In this document: one piece after another, positions 24,117 through 38,028 of the stretch
How positions within the stretch are numbered: the stretch's first letter is position 1
Layout of the letters: the number at the start of each line of letters is the position of its first letter
Assembly (NCBI GenBank): GCA_028065725.1
Contig: JAPTVL010000435.1
Coordinates: 6,775 to 70,774, forward strand
Length of the DNA: 64,000 bases
Direction: 5' to 3'
Origin: Betaproteobacteria bacterium
GTDB lineage: Bacteria; Pseudomonadota; Gammaproteobacteria; Burkholderiales; Rhodocyclaceae
Made by a program: the position numbers and the translations under genes
Notes under the pieces: generated by a model
What the model was told of the DNA's origin: nothing
Seen by the model: only the letters and a program-made list of their open reading frames with translations
The model's database searches: none

Positions 24117-24896
24117 ATGCATATTTTTGCCATAGCCAATCAAAAGGGCGGGGTGGGCAAAACCACCACGGCCGTCAATCTGGCCGCCGCGCTGGCGGCC
24201 AACGGCCAGCGTACCCTGCTGGTGGACCTCGATCCGCAGGGCAATGCGACGATGGGTTGCGGGGTGGACAAGCGCAGCCTCCGGTCCTCCGTCTACCAGG
24301 TCTTGCTGCAGCTGGCGACCCTTGAGCATACCCGCGTGCAGTCGCCCGCCGGGCATTTCGACGTACTGCCGGCGAATCGCGACCTGGCCGGGGCCGAAGT
24401 CGAACTGGTCGATCTCGAATTGCGCGAGATGCGTCTCAAGGCGGCGCTGGCAGCGCATCAGGCGGATTACGATTTTGTCCTGATCGACTGCCCGCCCTCG
24501 CTGTCGATGCTGACCCTGAACGGCCTTTGCGCGGCGCATGGGGTGATCATTCCGATGCAATGCGAGTACTACGCCCTCGAAGGCCTGTCGGACCTGGTGA
24601 ATACCATCAAGAAGGTGCATGCCAATCTGAACCGCGACCTGAAAATCATCGGCCTGCTGCGGGTCATGTACGACCCGCGCAATACGCTGTCCACCCAGGT
24701 GTCGGCGCAGCTCGAGCAGCATTTCGGCGACAAGGTATTCAAGACCCTGGTGCCGCGCAACGTGCGCCTGGCCGAGGCGCCCAGTTATGGCGTGCCCGGA
24801 GTTCTATTCGACAAGGCGGCCAAGGGCGCACAGGCCTATATGGCGTTCGCCCTTGAAATGATCGATCGTGTCAATTCCTGGAAGGAATCAGAGTGA
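24117..24896 (+). CDS. parA: Chromosome partitioning ATPase ParA
   Basis: A 259-residue deviant-Walker ATPase, starting MHIFAIANQKGGVGKTTTAV with the signature Lys of the ParA/MinD class, followed by 'LLVDLDPQGNATMG' (Walker A prime) and 'FVLIDCPPSLSMLTLNGL' (Walker B). Its lack of an N-terminal helix-turn-helix marks it as the chromosomal (Soj) type. It forms nucleoid-bound gradients that pull ParB-parS complexes apart. It starts just after rsmG and overlaps parB by 4 bases (GTGA). Confidence 0.97.
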   Translation: MHIFAIANQKGGVGKTTTAVNLAAALAANGQRTLLVDLDPQGNATMGCGVDKRSLRSSVYQVLLQLATLEHTRVQSPAGHFDVLPANRDLAGAEVELVDLELREMRLKAALAAHQADYDFVLIDCPPSLSMLTLNGLCAAHGVIIPMQCEYYALEGLSDLVNTIKKVHANLNRDLKIIGLLRVMYDPRNTLSTQVSAQLEQHFGDKVFKTLVPRNVRLAEAPSYGVPGVLFDKAAKGAQAYMAFALEMIDRVNSWKESE

Positions 24897-25741
24897 ACCC
24901 ACCAAAACAGAAGGGCCTGGGAAGGGGCCTGGACGCCCTGCTGGCGGCCAACAATACCCCCGAAACGCAGCGCCAGGAGATGCTCGGCGTCGGCGTCCTG
25001 CAGCCGGGCAAATACCAGCCGCGTACGCGCATGGATCCGGGCTCGCTGGAAGAGCTGGCGGCGTCGATCAAGGCCCAGGGCCTGATCCAGCCGATATCGG
25101 TGCGGCCGCTGGGCGCCGGCCGTCATGAAATCATCGCCGGCGAACGGCGCTGGCGGGCGGCGCAGATCGCCGGGCTCGCCGAGGTGCCGGTACTGATCCG
25201 CAACATCCCCGACGATGCCGCGCTGGCCATGTCGCTGATCGAAAACATCCAGCGCGAAGACCTCAATCCGCTCGAGGAAGCCGCCGGTATCCAGCGCCTG
25301 ATCGACGAATTCCAGATGACCCACCAGCAGGCCGCCGATGCCGTCGGCCGCTCGCGTTCGGCGGCATCCAATCTGCTGCGCCTGCTGCAACTGGCAAAAC
25401 CCGCGCAGGACATGCTGATGGCCGGCGACATCGAAATGGGCCATGCTAGGGCGCTGCTGCCATTGTCCAAGAGCGAGCAGGGCCGGGTTGCCGCACTGGT
25501 CGTGGACAAGGGTTTTTCGGTGCGCGAGACCGAGCGCATGGTCGCGCGCGAACTGAATCCGCCCGTCAAGAAAGGCGCCGACAGGAAGCCCGATCGCGAT
25601 CTGTTGCGGCTCGAAGAAGAGCTCTCCGATCGGCTGGGCGCCACGGTCAAGATCAGCGCCAATCGCAAGGGCGGCGGCAGTCTGACCATCCGCTTCGGCA
25701 GTCTTGACCAGCTCGACGGCCTGCTGGCGCGGCTTGGCTAG
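24893..25741 (+). CDS. parB: Chromosome partitioning CTPase ParB
   Basis: A 282-residue protein beginning with a GTG start and the conserved N-terminus 'KGLGRGLDALL', which contacts ParA. The CTP-binding domain holds 'GLIQPISVRPL' and 'IIAGERRWRAAQIAG', with the ENIQRE motif in 'LIENIQREDLNPLEEA'. The helix-turn-helix is 'HQQAADAVGRSRSAASNLL', and a C-terminal dimerisation domain ends 'LDGLLARLG'. It loads at parS (pair at 21470-21511) and spreads as a sliding clamp. Confidence 0.97.
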   Translation: MNPPKQKGLGRGLDALLAANNTPETQRQEMLGVGVLQPGKYQPRTRMDPGSLEELAASIKAQGLIQPISVRPLGAGRHEIIAGERRWRAAQIAGLAEVPVLIRNIPDDAALAMSLIENIQREDLNPLEEAAGIQRLIDEFQMTHQQAADAVGRSRSAASNLLRLLQLAKPAQDMLMAGDIEMGHARALLPLSKSEQGRVAALVVDKGFSVRETERMVARELNPPVKKGADRKPDRDLLRLEEELSDRLGATVKISANRKGGGSLTIRFGSLDQLDGLLARLG

Positions 25742-25847
25742 CTCGCGGACCTTGGTATTACGCCTTTGGCATTATGGCGACGGCGGCTGCAAGTCCGCGG
25801 AAAGCGTTCGGACAGCTCAAAAAATGGCGCGCTGCAACATAAAATAA

Positions 25848-25876
25848 TTGACAACCAATGATCAATGGCCTATATT
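25848..25876 (+). promoter_or_regulatory. Promoter of the atp operon
   Basis: TTGACA (25848-25853), a 17-bp spacer and TATATT (25871-25876) lie 32 bp before the atpI start, in the 167-bp gap after parB. It is a near-consensus sigma-70 promoter. Confidence 0.75.
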
Positions 25877-25908
25877 CGCGGGCTTTTGGAAGCGGCCTGG
25901 TCTTATAG

Positions 25909-27419
<1,511 letters not shown>

Positions 27420-27451
27420 TCGTCTTCCCTAACGCTTAAGGAGCGATTACC

Positions 27452-27922
27452 GTGAATCTGAACGCAACGCTGTTTGCCCAGCTGGTTGTGTTCCTCATTT
27501 TGGCGTGGTTCACGATGAAGTTCGTGTGGCCGCCCATCATGAAGGCACTCGATGAGCGCGCGGGCAAGATCGCCGACGGGCTTGCGGCCGCAGACAAGGC
27601 CAAAGCCGATCTGGCGCATGCTGAAAAGAAGGCCTCCGACGAACTGCGCAAGGCGCGCGAGTCGGCTGCCGAGTTTCGCAGCGGCGCCGAGAAGCAGGTA
27701 GCCCAGTTGATCGAGGAAGCCCGTGCCGAAGGCGCGCGCATCGTCAACGCCGCCCGCGAAGCCGCCGAGGCCGAAGCCGCCGCAGCATCGCAGCGCGCCA
27801 GGGAGGCTCTGCGCGAGCACGTCGCCGTTCTGGCGGTAGCTGGTGCCGAGCGCATCCTGCGCAAGGAGATCAACGCCCAGGCCCACGCCGAGCTGCTGAC
27901 GCAACTCAAGTCGGAACTGTAA
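27452..27922 (+). CDS. atpF: ATP synthase Fo subunit b
   Basis: 156 residues: an N-terminal membrane anchor ('[20 protein letters not shown]') followed by one long charged coiled-coil helix that forms the peripheral stalk. The family element '[18 protein letters not shown]' follows the anchor. It dimerises and connects to delta. It starts 32 bases after atpE and is separated from atpH by 6 bases. Confidence 0.97.
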   Translation: MNLNATLFAQLVVFLILAWFTMKFVWPPIMKALDERAGKIADGLAAADKAKADLAHAEKKASDELRKARESAAEFRSGAEKQVAQLIEEARAEGARIVNAAREAAEAEAAAASQRAREALREHVAVLAVAGAERILRKEINAQAHAELLTQLKSEL

Positions 27923-27928
27923 GCTGCC

Positions 27929-28477
27929 ATGGCCGAAAACGTCACCCTTGCGCGTCCCTATGCCGAGGCCGCCTATCAGCTGGCCAAGAGCGGAAATGCG
28001 CTGGCGGCCTGGTCCGATGTGCTGTCGCGGCTTTCCGCTGTCGCGGCTCGTCCGGAAATGGAAGAATGCATCGGCAATCCGCGCCTGAGTCCTGTCCAGC
28101 TGGCGCAGCTCTGCCTCGATGTGGTCGTCGGCGACGCCAAGTCCGGCTTGTCGGCCGACCAGCAGAATTTCATCCGCGTACTGGCCAACAACGACCGCCT
28201 CATCGTCCTGCCCGAGATCGCCGAGCTGTTCAACGAGCTCAAGCATGGCCATGAGGGCGTCAAGGACGCCGAGATTACTTCGGCCTTCGCCCTCGACGAC
28301 GCGACGCTGAAAACACTCGTGGCTGATCTCGAACGCAAGTTCGATTGCAAGATCCAGGCGACCGTCAAGGTCGATGCCGAACTCATCGGTGGCGTGCGCA
28401 TAGCCGTCGGCGATGAAGTGATTGACGCCTCGGTCCGCGGCAAGCTTGCTGCCATGGCCACCGCGCTAAAGAACTAG
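27929..28477 (+). CDS. atpH: ATP synthase F1 subunit delta
   Basis: 182 residues with an N-terminal six-helix bundle ('[18 protein letters not shown]') and the conserved C-terminal '[20 protein letters not shown]' that binds subunit b. It links the F1 head to the peripheral stalk. It follows the normal order atpF-atpH-atpA. Confidence 0.97.
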   Translation: MAENVTLARPYAEAAYQLAKSGNALAAWSDVLSRLSAVAARPEMEECIGNPRLSPVQLAQLCLDVVVGDAKSGLSADQQNFIRVLANNDRLIVLPEIAELFNELKHGHEGVKDAEITSAFALDDATLKTLVADLERKFDCKIQATVKVDAELIGGVRIAVGDEVIDASVRGKLAAMATALKN

Positions 28478-28487
28478 GAGCAACTCG

Positions 28488-30026
<1,539 letters not shown>

Positions 30027-30052
30027 TCGCGCAGCGCTGACGGGGAGCGATC

Positions 30053-30934
30053 ATGGCAGGCAGCAAAGAGATCCGCACCAAGATCAAGAGCGTCCAGAAC
30101 ACGCGCAAGATCACCAAGGCCATGGAGATGGTGGCCGCATCCAAGATGCGCAAGGCGCAGGAACGGATGCGCGCCGCACGTCCCTATAGCGAGAAGATCC
30201 GCCGCCTGGCGGCCAATCTTTCCCAGGCCAACGTGACCGAATACCGCCACGCTTTCCTCGGCCGTACCAAGGCCGCGGTAGCCAAGCGCGTCGGACTGAT
30301 CGTGGTGACCACGGACAAGGGCCTCTGCGGTGGCCTCAACACCAACATCCTGCGCCAGGCGCTGAACAACATGCGCCAGTGGCAAGCCGACGGCGCAACG
30401 GAGATTCGCGTCACCTGTATCGGCAACAAGGGGCTTGGCTTCATGCAGCGCATGGGCGCCAATGTAATTTCCCAGGTGACGCATCTGGGCGATACCCCGC
30501 ATATGGAAAAGCTGATCGGACCGATGAAGGTCATGATCGACGCGTTCCAGGCCGGTGAGCTGGATGCCGTGCATATCGCCTACACCCGCTTCATCAACAC
30601 CATGAAGCAGGAGCCGGTGATCGAGCCGCTGTTGCCGCTGTCGGGCGAGCGCATGGGTACGCCGGATCGGAGCTGGGACTATTTGTACGAACCCGATGCG
30701 CAGACCGTGATCGACGAACTGCTGGTGCGTTACGTCGAAGCGCTGATCTATCAGGGCGTGGCCGAAAACATGGCTTCCGAGCAATCGGCGCGCATGGTGG
30801 CGATGAAGGCGGCGACCGACAACGCGGGCAACGTGATCAAGGAATTGCAGCTGGTGTACAACAAGGCGCGCCAGGCGGCGATCACCAAGGAAATCTCGGA
30901 AATCGTTGGCGGCGCTGCCGCCATCGCGGGCTAA
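30053..30934 (+). CDS. atpG: ATP synthase F1 subunit gamma
   Basis: 293 residues. The N-terminal helix '[20 protein letters not shown]' and the C-terminal helix '[20 protein letters not shown]' make the rotating central coiled coil; the middle part holds '[14 protein letters not shown]'. It transmits rotation from the c-ring to the catalytic sites. GGGGAG precedes the start. Confidence 0.98.
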   Translation: MAGSKEIRTKIKSVQNTRKITKAMEMVAASKMRKAQERMRAARPYSEKIRRLAANLSQANVTEYRHAFLGRTKAAVAKRVGLIVVTTDKGLCGGLNTNILRQALNNMRQWQADGATEIRVTCIGNKGLGFMQRMGANVISQVTHLGDTPHMEKLIGPMKVMIDAFQAGELDAVHIAYTRFINTMKQEPVIEPLLPLSGERMGTPDRSWDYLYEPDAQTVIDELLVRYVEALIYQGVAENMASEQSARMVAMKAATDNAGNVIKELQLVYNKARQAAITKEISEIVGGAAAIAG

Positions 30935-30942
30935 CGGTTTAA

Positions 30943-32358
<1,416 letters not shown>

Positions 32359-32360
32359 TC

Positions 32361-32432
32361 AAGGGAAGGGAGAAGGGAGAAGGGAGAAGGGTAGAACCTT
32401 CCGCACCCTTCCCCCTTCCCCCTTCCCCCTTC
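32361..32432 (+). repeat. Opposed heptamer arrays between atpD and atpC
   Basis: Three perfect tandem AGAAGGG heptamers (32371-32391), preceded by AAGGGAAGGG, face three perfect CCCTTCC heptamers plus CCCTTC (32406-32432). The arms can pair with one mismatch per heptamer around a 14-base loop, giving a long mRNA hairpin. The purine arm also has at least four GGG runs, so a G-quadruplex is possible. There is no U-tract. atpC starts 15 bases after the second arm. Confidence 0.85.
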
Positions 32433-32446
32433 ACAGGGGTAAAGTA

Positions 32447-32869
32447 ATGGCCATGACTATTCACGTGGACGTCGTCAGCGCCGAGGAGTCGATTTTCTCT
32501 GGCTTGGCGGAATTCGTCGTCTTGCCGGGCGAAGCGGGCGAGTTGGGCATCCTGCCCGGCCACATGCCGCTGATGACCCGGATCAAGCCGGGCGCGGTGC
32601 GTGTGCAGACCCAGGACGGCAGGGAGGAGTTGATCTTCGTCGCCGGCGGCTTGCTCGAAGTACAACCCGGGCTGGTCACTGTGCTGGCTGACACCGCGAT
32701 CCGCGGTGCCGACCTCGACCAGGCCAAGGCTCTTGAAGCCAAAAAGCTGGCCGAGGAAGCGATGGCCAACCGCGTGTCCGAAATTGATTACGCGCGCGCC
32801 CAGGCCGAGTTGGCAGAAGCGATTGCGCAACTGGCGGCGATCGACAAGCTGCGCAAGCAGCGACACTGA
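32447..32869 (+). CDS. atpC: ATP synthase F1 subunit epsilon
   Basis: 140 residues: an N-terminal beta sandwich ('[20 protein letters not shown]' and '[19 protein letters not shown]') and a two-helix C-terminal domain. It couples gamma to the c-ring and can inhibit ATP hydrolysis. It is the last gene of the operon. Its start follows the heptamer hairpin closely, and the region from AGGGGTAAAGTA to the ATG must supply the ribosome binding site. Confidence 0.96.
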   Translation: MAMTIHVDVVSAEESIFSGLAEFVVLPGEAGELGILPGHMPLMTRIKPGAVRVQTQDGREELIFVAGGLLEVQPGLVTVLADTAIRGADLDQAKALEAKKLAEEAMANRVSEIDYARAQAELAEAIAQLAAIDKLRKQRH

Positions 32870-32890
32870 GCCGGACAAGACAGCAAAAAG

Positions 32891-32918
32891 AAGGGCAGCT
32901 TCGGCTGCCCTTTTTGTT
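32891..32918 (+). terminator. Terminator of the atp operon
   Basis: AAGGGCAGC, a TTCG loop and GCTGCCCTT, followed by a T-rich run (TTTTTGTTT). It is a textbook rho-independent terminator 21 bases after the atpC stop. Confidence 0.93.
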
Positions 32919-32973
32919 TATGTCCATGGCGCTTCGCCGCGTACGGCAGTCCGGCACGTGGCGTTTCCTGAAC

Positions 32974-32999
32974 AAGAGTCGGCGCCGGCCGCACGGTGA
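32974..32999 (+). repeat. Dispersed 26-bp motif, copy 2
   Basis: AAGAGTCGGCGCCGG followed by CCGCACGGTGA, in the gap between the atp terminator and the tetR operator. It resembles copy 1 most closely (both start ACAAGAGTCGGCGC). Confidence 0.5.
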
Positions 33000-33043
33000 C
33001 TCGCCGTATTGCGCGCCACATTTGCAAATGTTATAAGTTTAAA

Positions 33044-33066
33044 TTAGACTGTACTGTCTAGTCTAA
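33044..33066. promoter_or_regulatory. Inverted-repeat operator upstream of the tetR-RND operon
   Basis: TTAGACT, nine bases (GTACTGTCT) and AGTCTAA form a perfect 7-bp inverted repeat with an inner AGAC...GTCT pair. It ends 10 bp before the regulator's start. The position and symmetry fit a TetR-type dimer that represses its own operon. Confidence 0.7.
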
Positions 33067-33076
33067 ACGGCAAATC

Positions 33077-33730
33077 ATGGAACTCCTGCTCGAACCCGAT
33101 CTTCACGACTGCCGTGCGCGCCTGATTCAGGCGGCGTCGGAAGTCTTCGTCGAAGAGGGTTACCGCGCCAGCGTGGAACGCGTGGCGGCTCGCGCCGGAG
33201 TCGCCCGGCAAACCCTCTACAACCATTTCCCGTGCAAGGCGGATCTTTTCGGCGAGGTCGTCAGGCAGGCCACCGCCGCCCTGCTGATCACGCTGGATGC
33301 CGACCAGCAGACCCTGCGTGAGCGCTTGCTCCGCTTCGGCGCCTTGTACCGGCAGAAGCTCCTGAGTGCCGAGGGTCTCGGATTCTTTCGTACCCTGGCC
33401 GCCGAAACCGTGCGCTTCCCGGACCTCGCCGCCAGTTTTTATCGCAGCGGTCCGGCGCAGACCGCCGCGCGCCTGTCCGCGGTGCTGAAGGAAGCCATGG
33501 CGAAGGGCGAGCTGCGTTCCGCGTCGCCCGAGTTCGCTGCCAATTTACTGCTGTCCATGCTGGTCGGCGCCGACCGCAGCCGCTATTTGTTTTCCGGCGA
33601 TCCGCCGCCCGACCCCGACCCGGAGCTTGTCGGTCAGATCATCGATTGTTATCTGCGAGCCTTCGCGCCGATTGCCGAGGCGCCCCTGCCTCCACCCTCC
33701 ATCCCAGCCTCCCCACGGAGCATTCCATGA
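33077..33730 (+). CDS. TetR family transcriptional repressor of the RND operon
   Basis: A 217-residue regulator. The N-terminal helix-turn-helix is 'SVERVAARAGVARQTLYNHF' preceded by 'RARLIQAASEVFVEEGYRAS'; the C-terminal helical domain resembles the AefR-type ligand domain ('FRTLAAETVRFPDLAASFYR'). It is first in the operon and overlaps the adaptor gene by 4 bases (ATGA), so it probably controls the pump and itself through the palindrome at 33044-33066. The inducer is not predictable. Confidence 0.92.
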   Translation: MELLLEPDLHDCRARLIQAASEVFVEEGYRASVERVAARAGVARQTLYNHFPCKADLFGEVVRQATAALLITLDADQQTLRERLLRFGALYRQKLLSAEGLGFFRTLAAETVRFPDLAASFYRSGPAQTAARLSAVLKEAMAKGELRSASPEFAANLLLSMLVGADRSRYLFSGDPPPDPDPELVGQIIDCYLRAFAPIAEAPLPPPSIPASPRSIP

Positions 33731-34896
33731 GAAAAACCCTTCCCTTGCTGTTGCTTGCGCTCCTTGCCGCCTGCGGCGACGGTGGGAAAAAAGCGCCGTC
33801 GGGAGGTGCGCCCGGCGCCGGCATGCCGCCCCTTGAAGTCGATGTGATTACCGCCGCTGCCGCCAGCGCGACCATCACCCAGGATTTGCCGGGTCGGCTA
33901 CAGGCAGTGCGTTCCGCGCAAGTGAGGGCTCGCGTCGAAGGCGTGGTCGAGAAGCGTCTGTTCACCGAGGGCACCGATGTCGCCGCCGGCACGCCCTTGT
34001 TCCGCATCGACGCCCGCACCTACCAGGCCCAGGCGGCGTCCGCCGCCGCCGACCTGGCTGCGGCGCAGGCGGTGTTCGCCCGCTACCGGCCGCTGCTCGA
34101 AATCAAGGCGGTCAGCCAGCAGGAATTCGATGCCGCCGAGGCACGCGTCAAGCAGGCCGAAGCCGCCTCGGCGAAAGCCCGGCTGGATCTCGAAAACGCC
34201 GTGCCGCCAGCGCCGATTTCCGGGCGCATCGGCCGTGCGCTGGTCACCGAAGGCGCGCTGGTGGGCAAGGGCGAGGCGACGCATCTGGTCACCATCGAGC
34301 AGCTCGATCCGATCCGCGTCGAGTTTTCCCAAGCCTATTCCGACCTGTTGCGCCTGCAGCAGGCGGTCAGGAGCGGCAAGCAGAAAAAGGCCGATGCCGC
34401 CAAAGTCGAACTGGTGCTCGAAGACGGTTCGCTCTATGCGGAAAAGGGCCGACTCCAGTTCACCGACCTGGCGGTCGATCCGAACAGCGGCGCCGTCCTG
34501 TTGCGCGCGGAGTTCCCCAATCCGCGCCACGAGCTGCTGCCCGGCACCTTCGTCCGCATCCGCTTCCCGCAGGCCCTGCTCGACAGCGCCATCCGCATCC
34601 CGCAACGCGCGGTGCAGGGCGGTGCCCAGGGTCAATTCGTGATGACGGTCGATGCCGAAGGCAAGGTAGTGCCGCGGCCGATCAAGACCAGCACCATGGC
34701 CGGCGGCGACTTCATCGTCGATGAGGGCCTGAAAGGCGGCGAGCTGGTAATCGTCAATGGCCTGCAGAAGGCCAGGCCGGGCGCCGTGGTGAAACCGCTG
34801 CCCTGGACCCCGGGCGCGCCGGTCATGGCGCCCGGCAAGGCGGCCGCAGCCCCGGCTCCTGCCTCCGCCGCCACGCCGAATGAAGAAAAAAAGTAA
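33727..34896 (+). CDS. RND efflux periplasmic adaptor lipoprotein (AcrA/MexA type)
   Basis: A 389-residue membrane fusion protein. A lipobox 'LLALLAACG' gives a lipidated Cys near residue 16, anchoring it in the inner membrane. It has the split lipoyl domain ('SAQVRARVEGVVEKRLFTEG' and 'PISGRIGRALVTEGALVGKG') around an alpha hairpin, then beta-barrel and membrane-proximal domains; the C-terminus is an Ala/Pro-rich tail. It bridges the RND pump and the outer membrane channel encoded next to it. Confidence 0.95.
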   Translation: MRKTLPLLLLALLAACGDGGKKAPSGGAPGAGMPPLEVDVITAAAASATITQDLPGRLQAVRSAQVRARVEGVVEKRLFTEGTDVAAGTPLFRIDARTYQAQAASAAADLAAAQAVFARYRPLLEIKAVSQQEFDAAEARVKQAEAASAKARLDLENAVPPAPISGRIGRALVTEGALVGKGEATHLVTIEQLDPIRVEFSQAYSDLLRLQQAVRSGKQKKADAAKVELVLEDGSLYAEKGRLQFTDLAVDPNSGAVLLRAEFPNPRHELLPGTFVRIRFPQALLDSAIRIPQRAVQGGAQGQFVMTVDAEGKVVPRPIKTSTMAGGDFIVDEGLKGGELVIVNGLQKARPGAVVKPLPWTPGAPVMAPGKAAAAPAPASAATPNEEKK

Positions 34897-34899
34897 GCC

Positions 34900-37800
34900 A
34901 TGATCCCAAAATTCTTCATCGACCGGCCGATCTTCGCCTGGGTCATCGCCATCATCATCGTGCTCGGCGGCCTGCTCGCCCTGCGCCAGCTGCCGGTGGC
35001 GAGCTATCCGGCGGTGGCGCCGCCGGCGCTGGCGATCACGGTCAACTACCCCGGCGCCTCGGCCAAGGTGGTCGAGGAAACCGCGGTGGCGCTGATCGAA
35101 CAGGAGCTCAACGGCATCGAGAACCTGCTCTACATGGAGTCCGCCTCCGAGCAGAACATCGGCACCATCACCCTGACCTTCCAGGCCGGCACCAACCTCG
35201 ACCTGGCCTCGGTGGAAACGCAGAACCGCATCAAGCGTGCCGAACCGCGTCTGCCCGAAGAGGCGCGGCGCCTGGGCATCACCGTGGTCAAGTCGGCGCG
35301 CAACTACCTGATGTTCATTTCCCTGTTTTCGCCGGACAAGTCCCAGGACAACGTCGCGCTCGGCAGCTACGCGGCGGCCAACGTGCTGGAAAGCATCCGC
35401 CGCACGCCGGGCGTGGGCGAGGCAATCCTGTTCGGCACCGAGTATTCGATGCGGCTGTGGCTCAAGCCCGAGCGCCTGATGGCCTTCGGCCTGACCCCGG
35501 CCGACGTGGCGAAGGCGGTGCGCGCACAGAACGCCCAGATCGCCACCGGTGAACTGGGCCAGGTGCCGGCCGCGCCGGGCCAGGAATATGCGGCCACCAT
35601 CATCACCCAGGGCCGGCTGGCAACCCCCGAGGAGTTCGGCAACGTCATCATCAGGAGCGACGGCCGCGGCGCCACGGTGCGCGTCAAGGATGTCGCCCGC
35701 GTCGAACTCGGCGCGCAGGATTATTCGATTGCCGCCCGCGTCGATGGCCAGCCCACCGCCGCGATCGCGGTGCGCATGGCGCCGGGCGCCAATGCGCTCA
35801 ACACCGCCAAGGCGGTCAATCACCGGATGACCGAGCTGGCGAAATATTTTCCGCCGAGCATCTCCTGGATGGTGCCCTACGACACCTCGACTTTCGTCGA
35901 CATCTCGATCCGCGAAGTGGTCAAGACCCTGATCGAGGCCATGATCCTGGTGGTGCTGGTGATGTACCTGTTCCTCGAGAACGTGCGCGCCACTTTCATT
36001 CCGGCCGTGGTGGTGCCGGTGTCGCTGTTCGGTGCGCTGATCGGCCTGTATGTGCTCGGCTATTCGATCAACGTGCTGACCCTGTTCGCCATGGTGCTGG
36101 CCATCGCCATCGTCGTCGACGATGCCATCGTCGTGATCGAGAACGTCGAGCGCATCATGAGCGAGGAAGGGCTCAGCCCGCGCGATGCGACGCGCAAGGC
36201 CATGGGCCAGATCATCAACGCCATCATCGCCATCACCGTGGTGCTGACCGCGGTGTTCGTGCCCCTGCTGTTCTTCGGCGGTTCGGTCGGCGCGATCTAC
36301 CGCCAGTTCGCGGTGACCCTGATCCTGACCATGGGCTTCTCGGCCATGATGGCGCTGACGCTGACACCGGCGCTGTGCGCGACGCTGCTCAAGCATGAAC
36401 CGGGCGCCGACGACGTGATGCCGCACAGCGGCTTCTTCGGCTGGTGGAACCGTTTCTTCGCCGCCACCGTGCAGCGCTACATCGGCGCCACGCGGCGCAT
36501 GCTGGGCCGGCCGGGGCGCTGGCTGATCGTTTATGCCACGATCCTGGCTGCCACCGGCTGGTTTTTCACCAAGCTGCCGGGCAGCTTCCTGCCCAGCGAA
36601 GACCAGGGCTACTTCCTCAGCATCGTCCAGCTGCCGCCGGCGGCGACGCGCGAGCGCAGCCTCGAAGTGCTCACCGCCGTCGAGCAGCACTACCTGGCGC
36701 AGAAGGAAGTTGCCCACGTCATCGGCGTGCTCGGCTTCTCCTTTTTCGGCCGCGGCCAGAACGCCGCGATCACCTTCGTCCGGCTCAAGAGCTGGGACGA
36801 TCGGCCGCACAAGGACAACAGCGCGGAGTCCGTGGTGCAACGCGCCAACATGGCCTTCTTCCGCATCAAGCAGGCCATGATCTTTGCCATCAACGTGCCG
36901 CCGATTCCCGAACTGGCCGCCGTCGGTGGTTTCGATTTCCGCCTGCAGGATCGTGGCGGCCTCGGTCGCGACAAGCTGCTCGAGGCGCGCAACACGGCGC
37001 TCGGCCTGGCCGGGCAGAACCCGGCGCTGGTGGGGGTGCGGCCCGAAGGACAGGAGGCCGGGCCGCAGATCTTCCTCAGCGTGGACCGGGTCAAGGCCCG
37101 CGCGCTGGGCATCGACCTCGGCGAGCTCAACGACACGCTGCAAGCCACCCTGGGCACCGCCTACATCAACGACTTCGTGCGCGAAGGCCGCATCCTGCGC
37201 GTGCAGATGCAGGCCGAGGCCGACACCCGGCGCACGCCCGAGGACCTGCTGCGGCTGCCGGTCAAGAACGCGCGTGGCGACATGATTCCGCTGGCCGAAA
37301 TCGCCACGGCGAAATGGATCGTCGGCAGTCCCAAGCTCGACCGCTACAACGGCCTGCCCTCGATGAAAATCGCCGGCAATGCGGCGCCCGGGCGTTCGAC
37401 CGGCGAGGCCTTGCTGGCGATGGAGGACGTCGCCGCCAAGCTGCCGGCCGGCGTCGGCTTCGAGTGGTCGGGCAGCTCCTTCGAGGAACGGCTGTCCGGC
37501 ACCCAGGCGCCCTTCCTGTTCGCCGTCTCGCTGATCGTGGTCTTCCTCTGCCTCGCGGCACTTTACGAGAGCTGGTCGATCCCGTTCGCGGTGATGCTGG
37601 TGGTACCGCTGGGCATCTTCGGCGCGGTGCTGGCGGTCAGCCTGCGCGGCCTGCCCAACGACGTGTATTTCAAGGTCGGCCTGATCGCCATCATCGGCCT
37701 CTCGGCGAAGAACGCGATCCTGATCATCGAGTTCGCGCGCGAGTTGCAGGAGCAGGGCAAGGACCTGATCGAGGCCACGCTCGAAGCCTGCCGCCTGCGT

Positions 37801-38028
37801 TTCCGGCCGATCCTGATGACCTCGATCGCCTTCATGTTCGGCGTGCTGCCGCTGGCGGTGTCCACCGGCGCCGGCGCCAACAGCCGGATCGCCATCGGCA
37901 CCGGCGTGATCGGCGGCATGTTCGCCGCCACCGCGCTGGCGGTGTTCCTGGTCCCAGTATTTTTCGTCGTGGTGCGGCGCTTCTTCCCCGGCCATGCTCG
38001 CCACCACGAGGAGAAGCACGATGCGTAA
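34900..38028 (+). CDS. RND multidrug efflux pump, HAE1 family (AcrB/MexB type)
   Basis: A 1042-residue inner membrane transporter with twelve membrane helices and two large periplasmic loops. It begins MIPKFFIDRPIFAWVIAIII, the standard HAE1 start. The proton-relay acids are in helix 4, 'IAIVVDDAIVVIENVERIM' (adjacent Asp pair), and the Lys in helix 10 is in 'IGLSAKNAILIIEFARE'. It exports hydrophobic drugs, solvents or bile-salt-like compounds by proton antiport. It lies 3 bases after the adaptor and overlaps the channel gene by 8 bases, so the three-part pump is made from one message. Confidence 0.97.
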   Translation: MIPKFFIDRPIFAWVIAIIIVLGGLLALRQLPVASYPAVAPPALAITVNYPGASAKVVEETAVALIEQELNGIENLLYMESASEQNIGTITLTFQAGTNLDLASVETQNRIKRAEPRLPEEARRLGITVVKSARNYLMFISLFSPDKSQDNVALGSYAAANVLESIRRTPGVGEAILFGTEYSMRLWLKPERLMAFGLTPADVAKAVRAQNAQIATGELGQVPAAPGQEYAATIITQGRLATPEEFGNVIIRSDGRGATVRVKDVARVELGAQDYSIAARVDGQPTAAIAVRMAPGANALNTAKAVNHRMTELAKYFPPSISWMVPYDTSTFVDISIREVVKTLIEAMILVVLVMYLFLENVRATFIPAVVVPVSLFGALIGLYVLGYSINVLTLFAMVLAIAIVVDDAIVVIENVERIMSEEGLSPRDATRKAMGQIINAIIAITVVLTAVFVPLLFFGGSVGAIYRQFAVTLILTMGFSAMMALTLTPALCATLLKHEPGADDVMPHSGFFGWWNRFFAATVQRYIGATRRMLGRPGRWLIVYATILAATGWFFTKLPGSFLPSEDQGYFLSIVQLPPAATRERSLEVLTAVEQHYLAQKEVAHVIGVLGFSFFGRGQNAAITFVRLKSWDDRPHKDNSAESVVQRANMAFFRIKQAMIFAINVPPIPELAAVGGFDFRLQDRGGLGRDKLLEARNTALGLAGQNPALVGVRPEGQEAGPQIFLSVDRVKARALGIDLGELNDTLQATLGTAYINDFVREGRILRVQMQAEADTRRTPEDLLRLPVKNARGDMIPLAEIATAKWIVGSPKLDRYNGLPSMKIAGNAAPGRSTGEALLAMEDVAAKLPAGVGFEWSGSSFEERLSGTQAPFLFAVSLIVVFLCLAALYESWSIPFAVMLVVPLGIFGAVLAVSLRGLPNDVYFKVGLIAIIGLSAKNAILIIEFARELQEQGKDLIEATLEACRLRFRPILMTSIAFMFGVLPLAVSTGAGANSRIAIGTGVIGGMFAATALAVFLVPVFFVVVRRFFPGHARHHEEKHDA

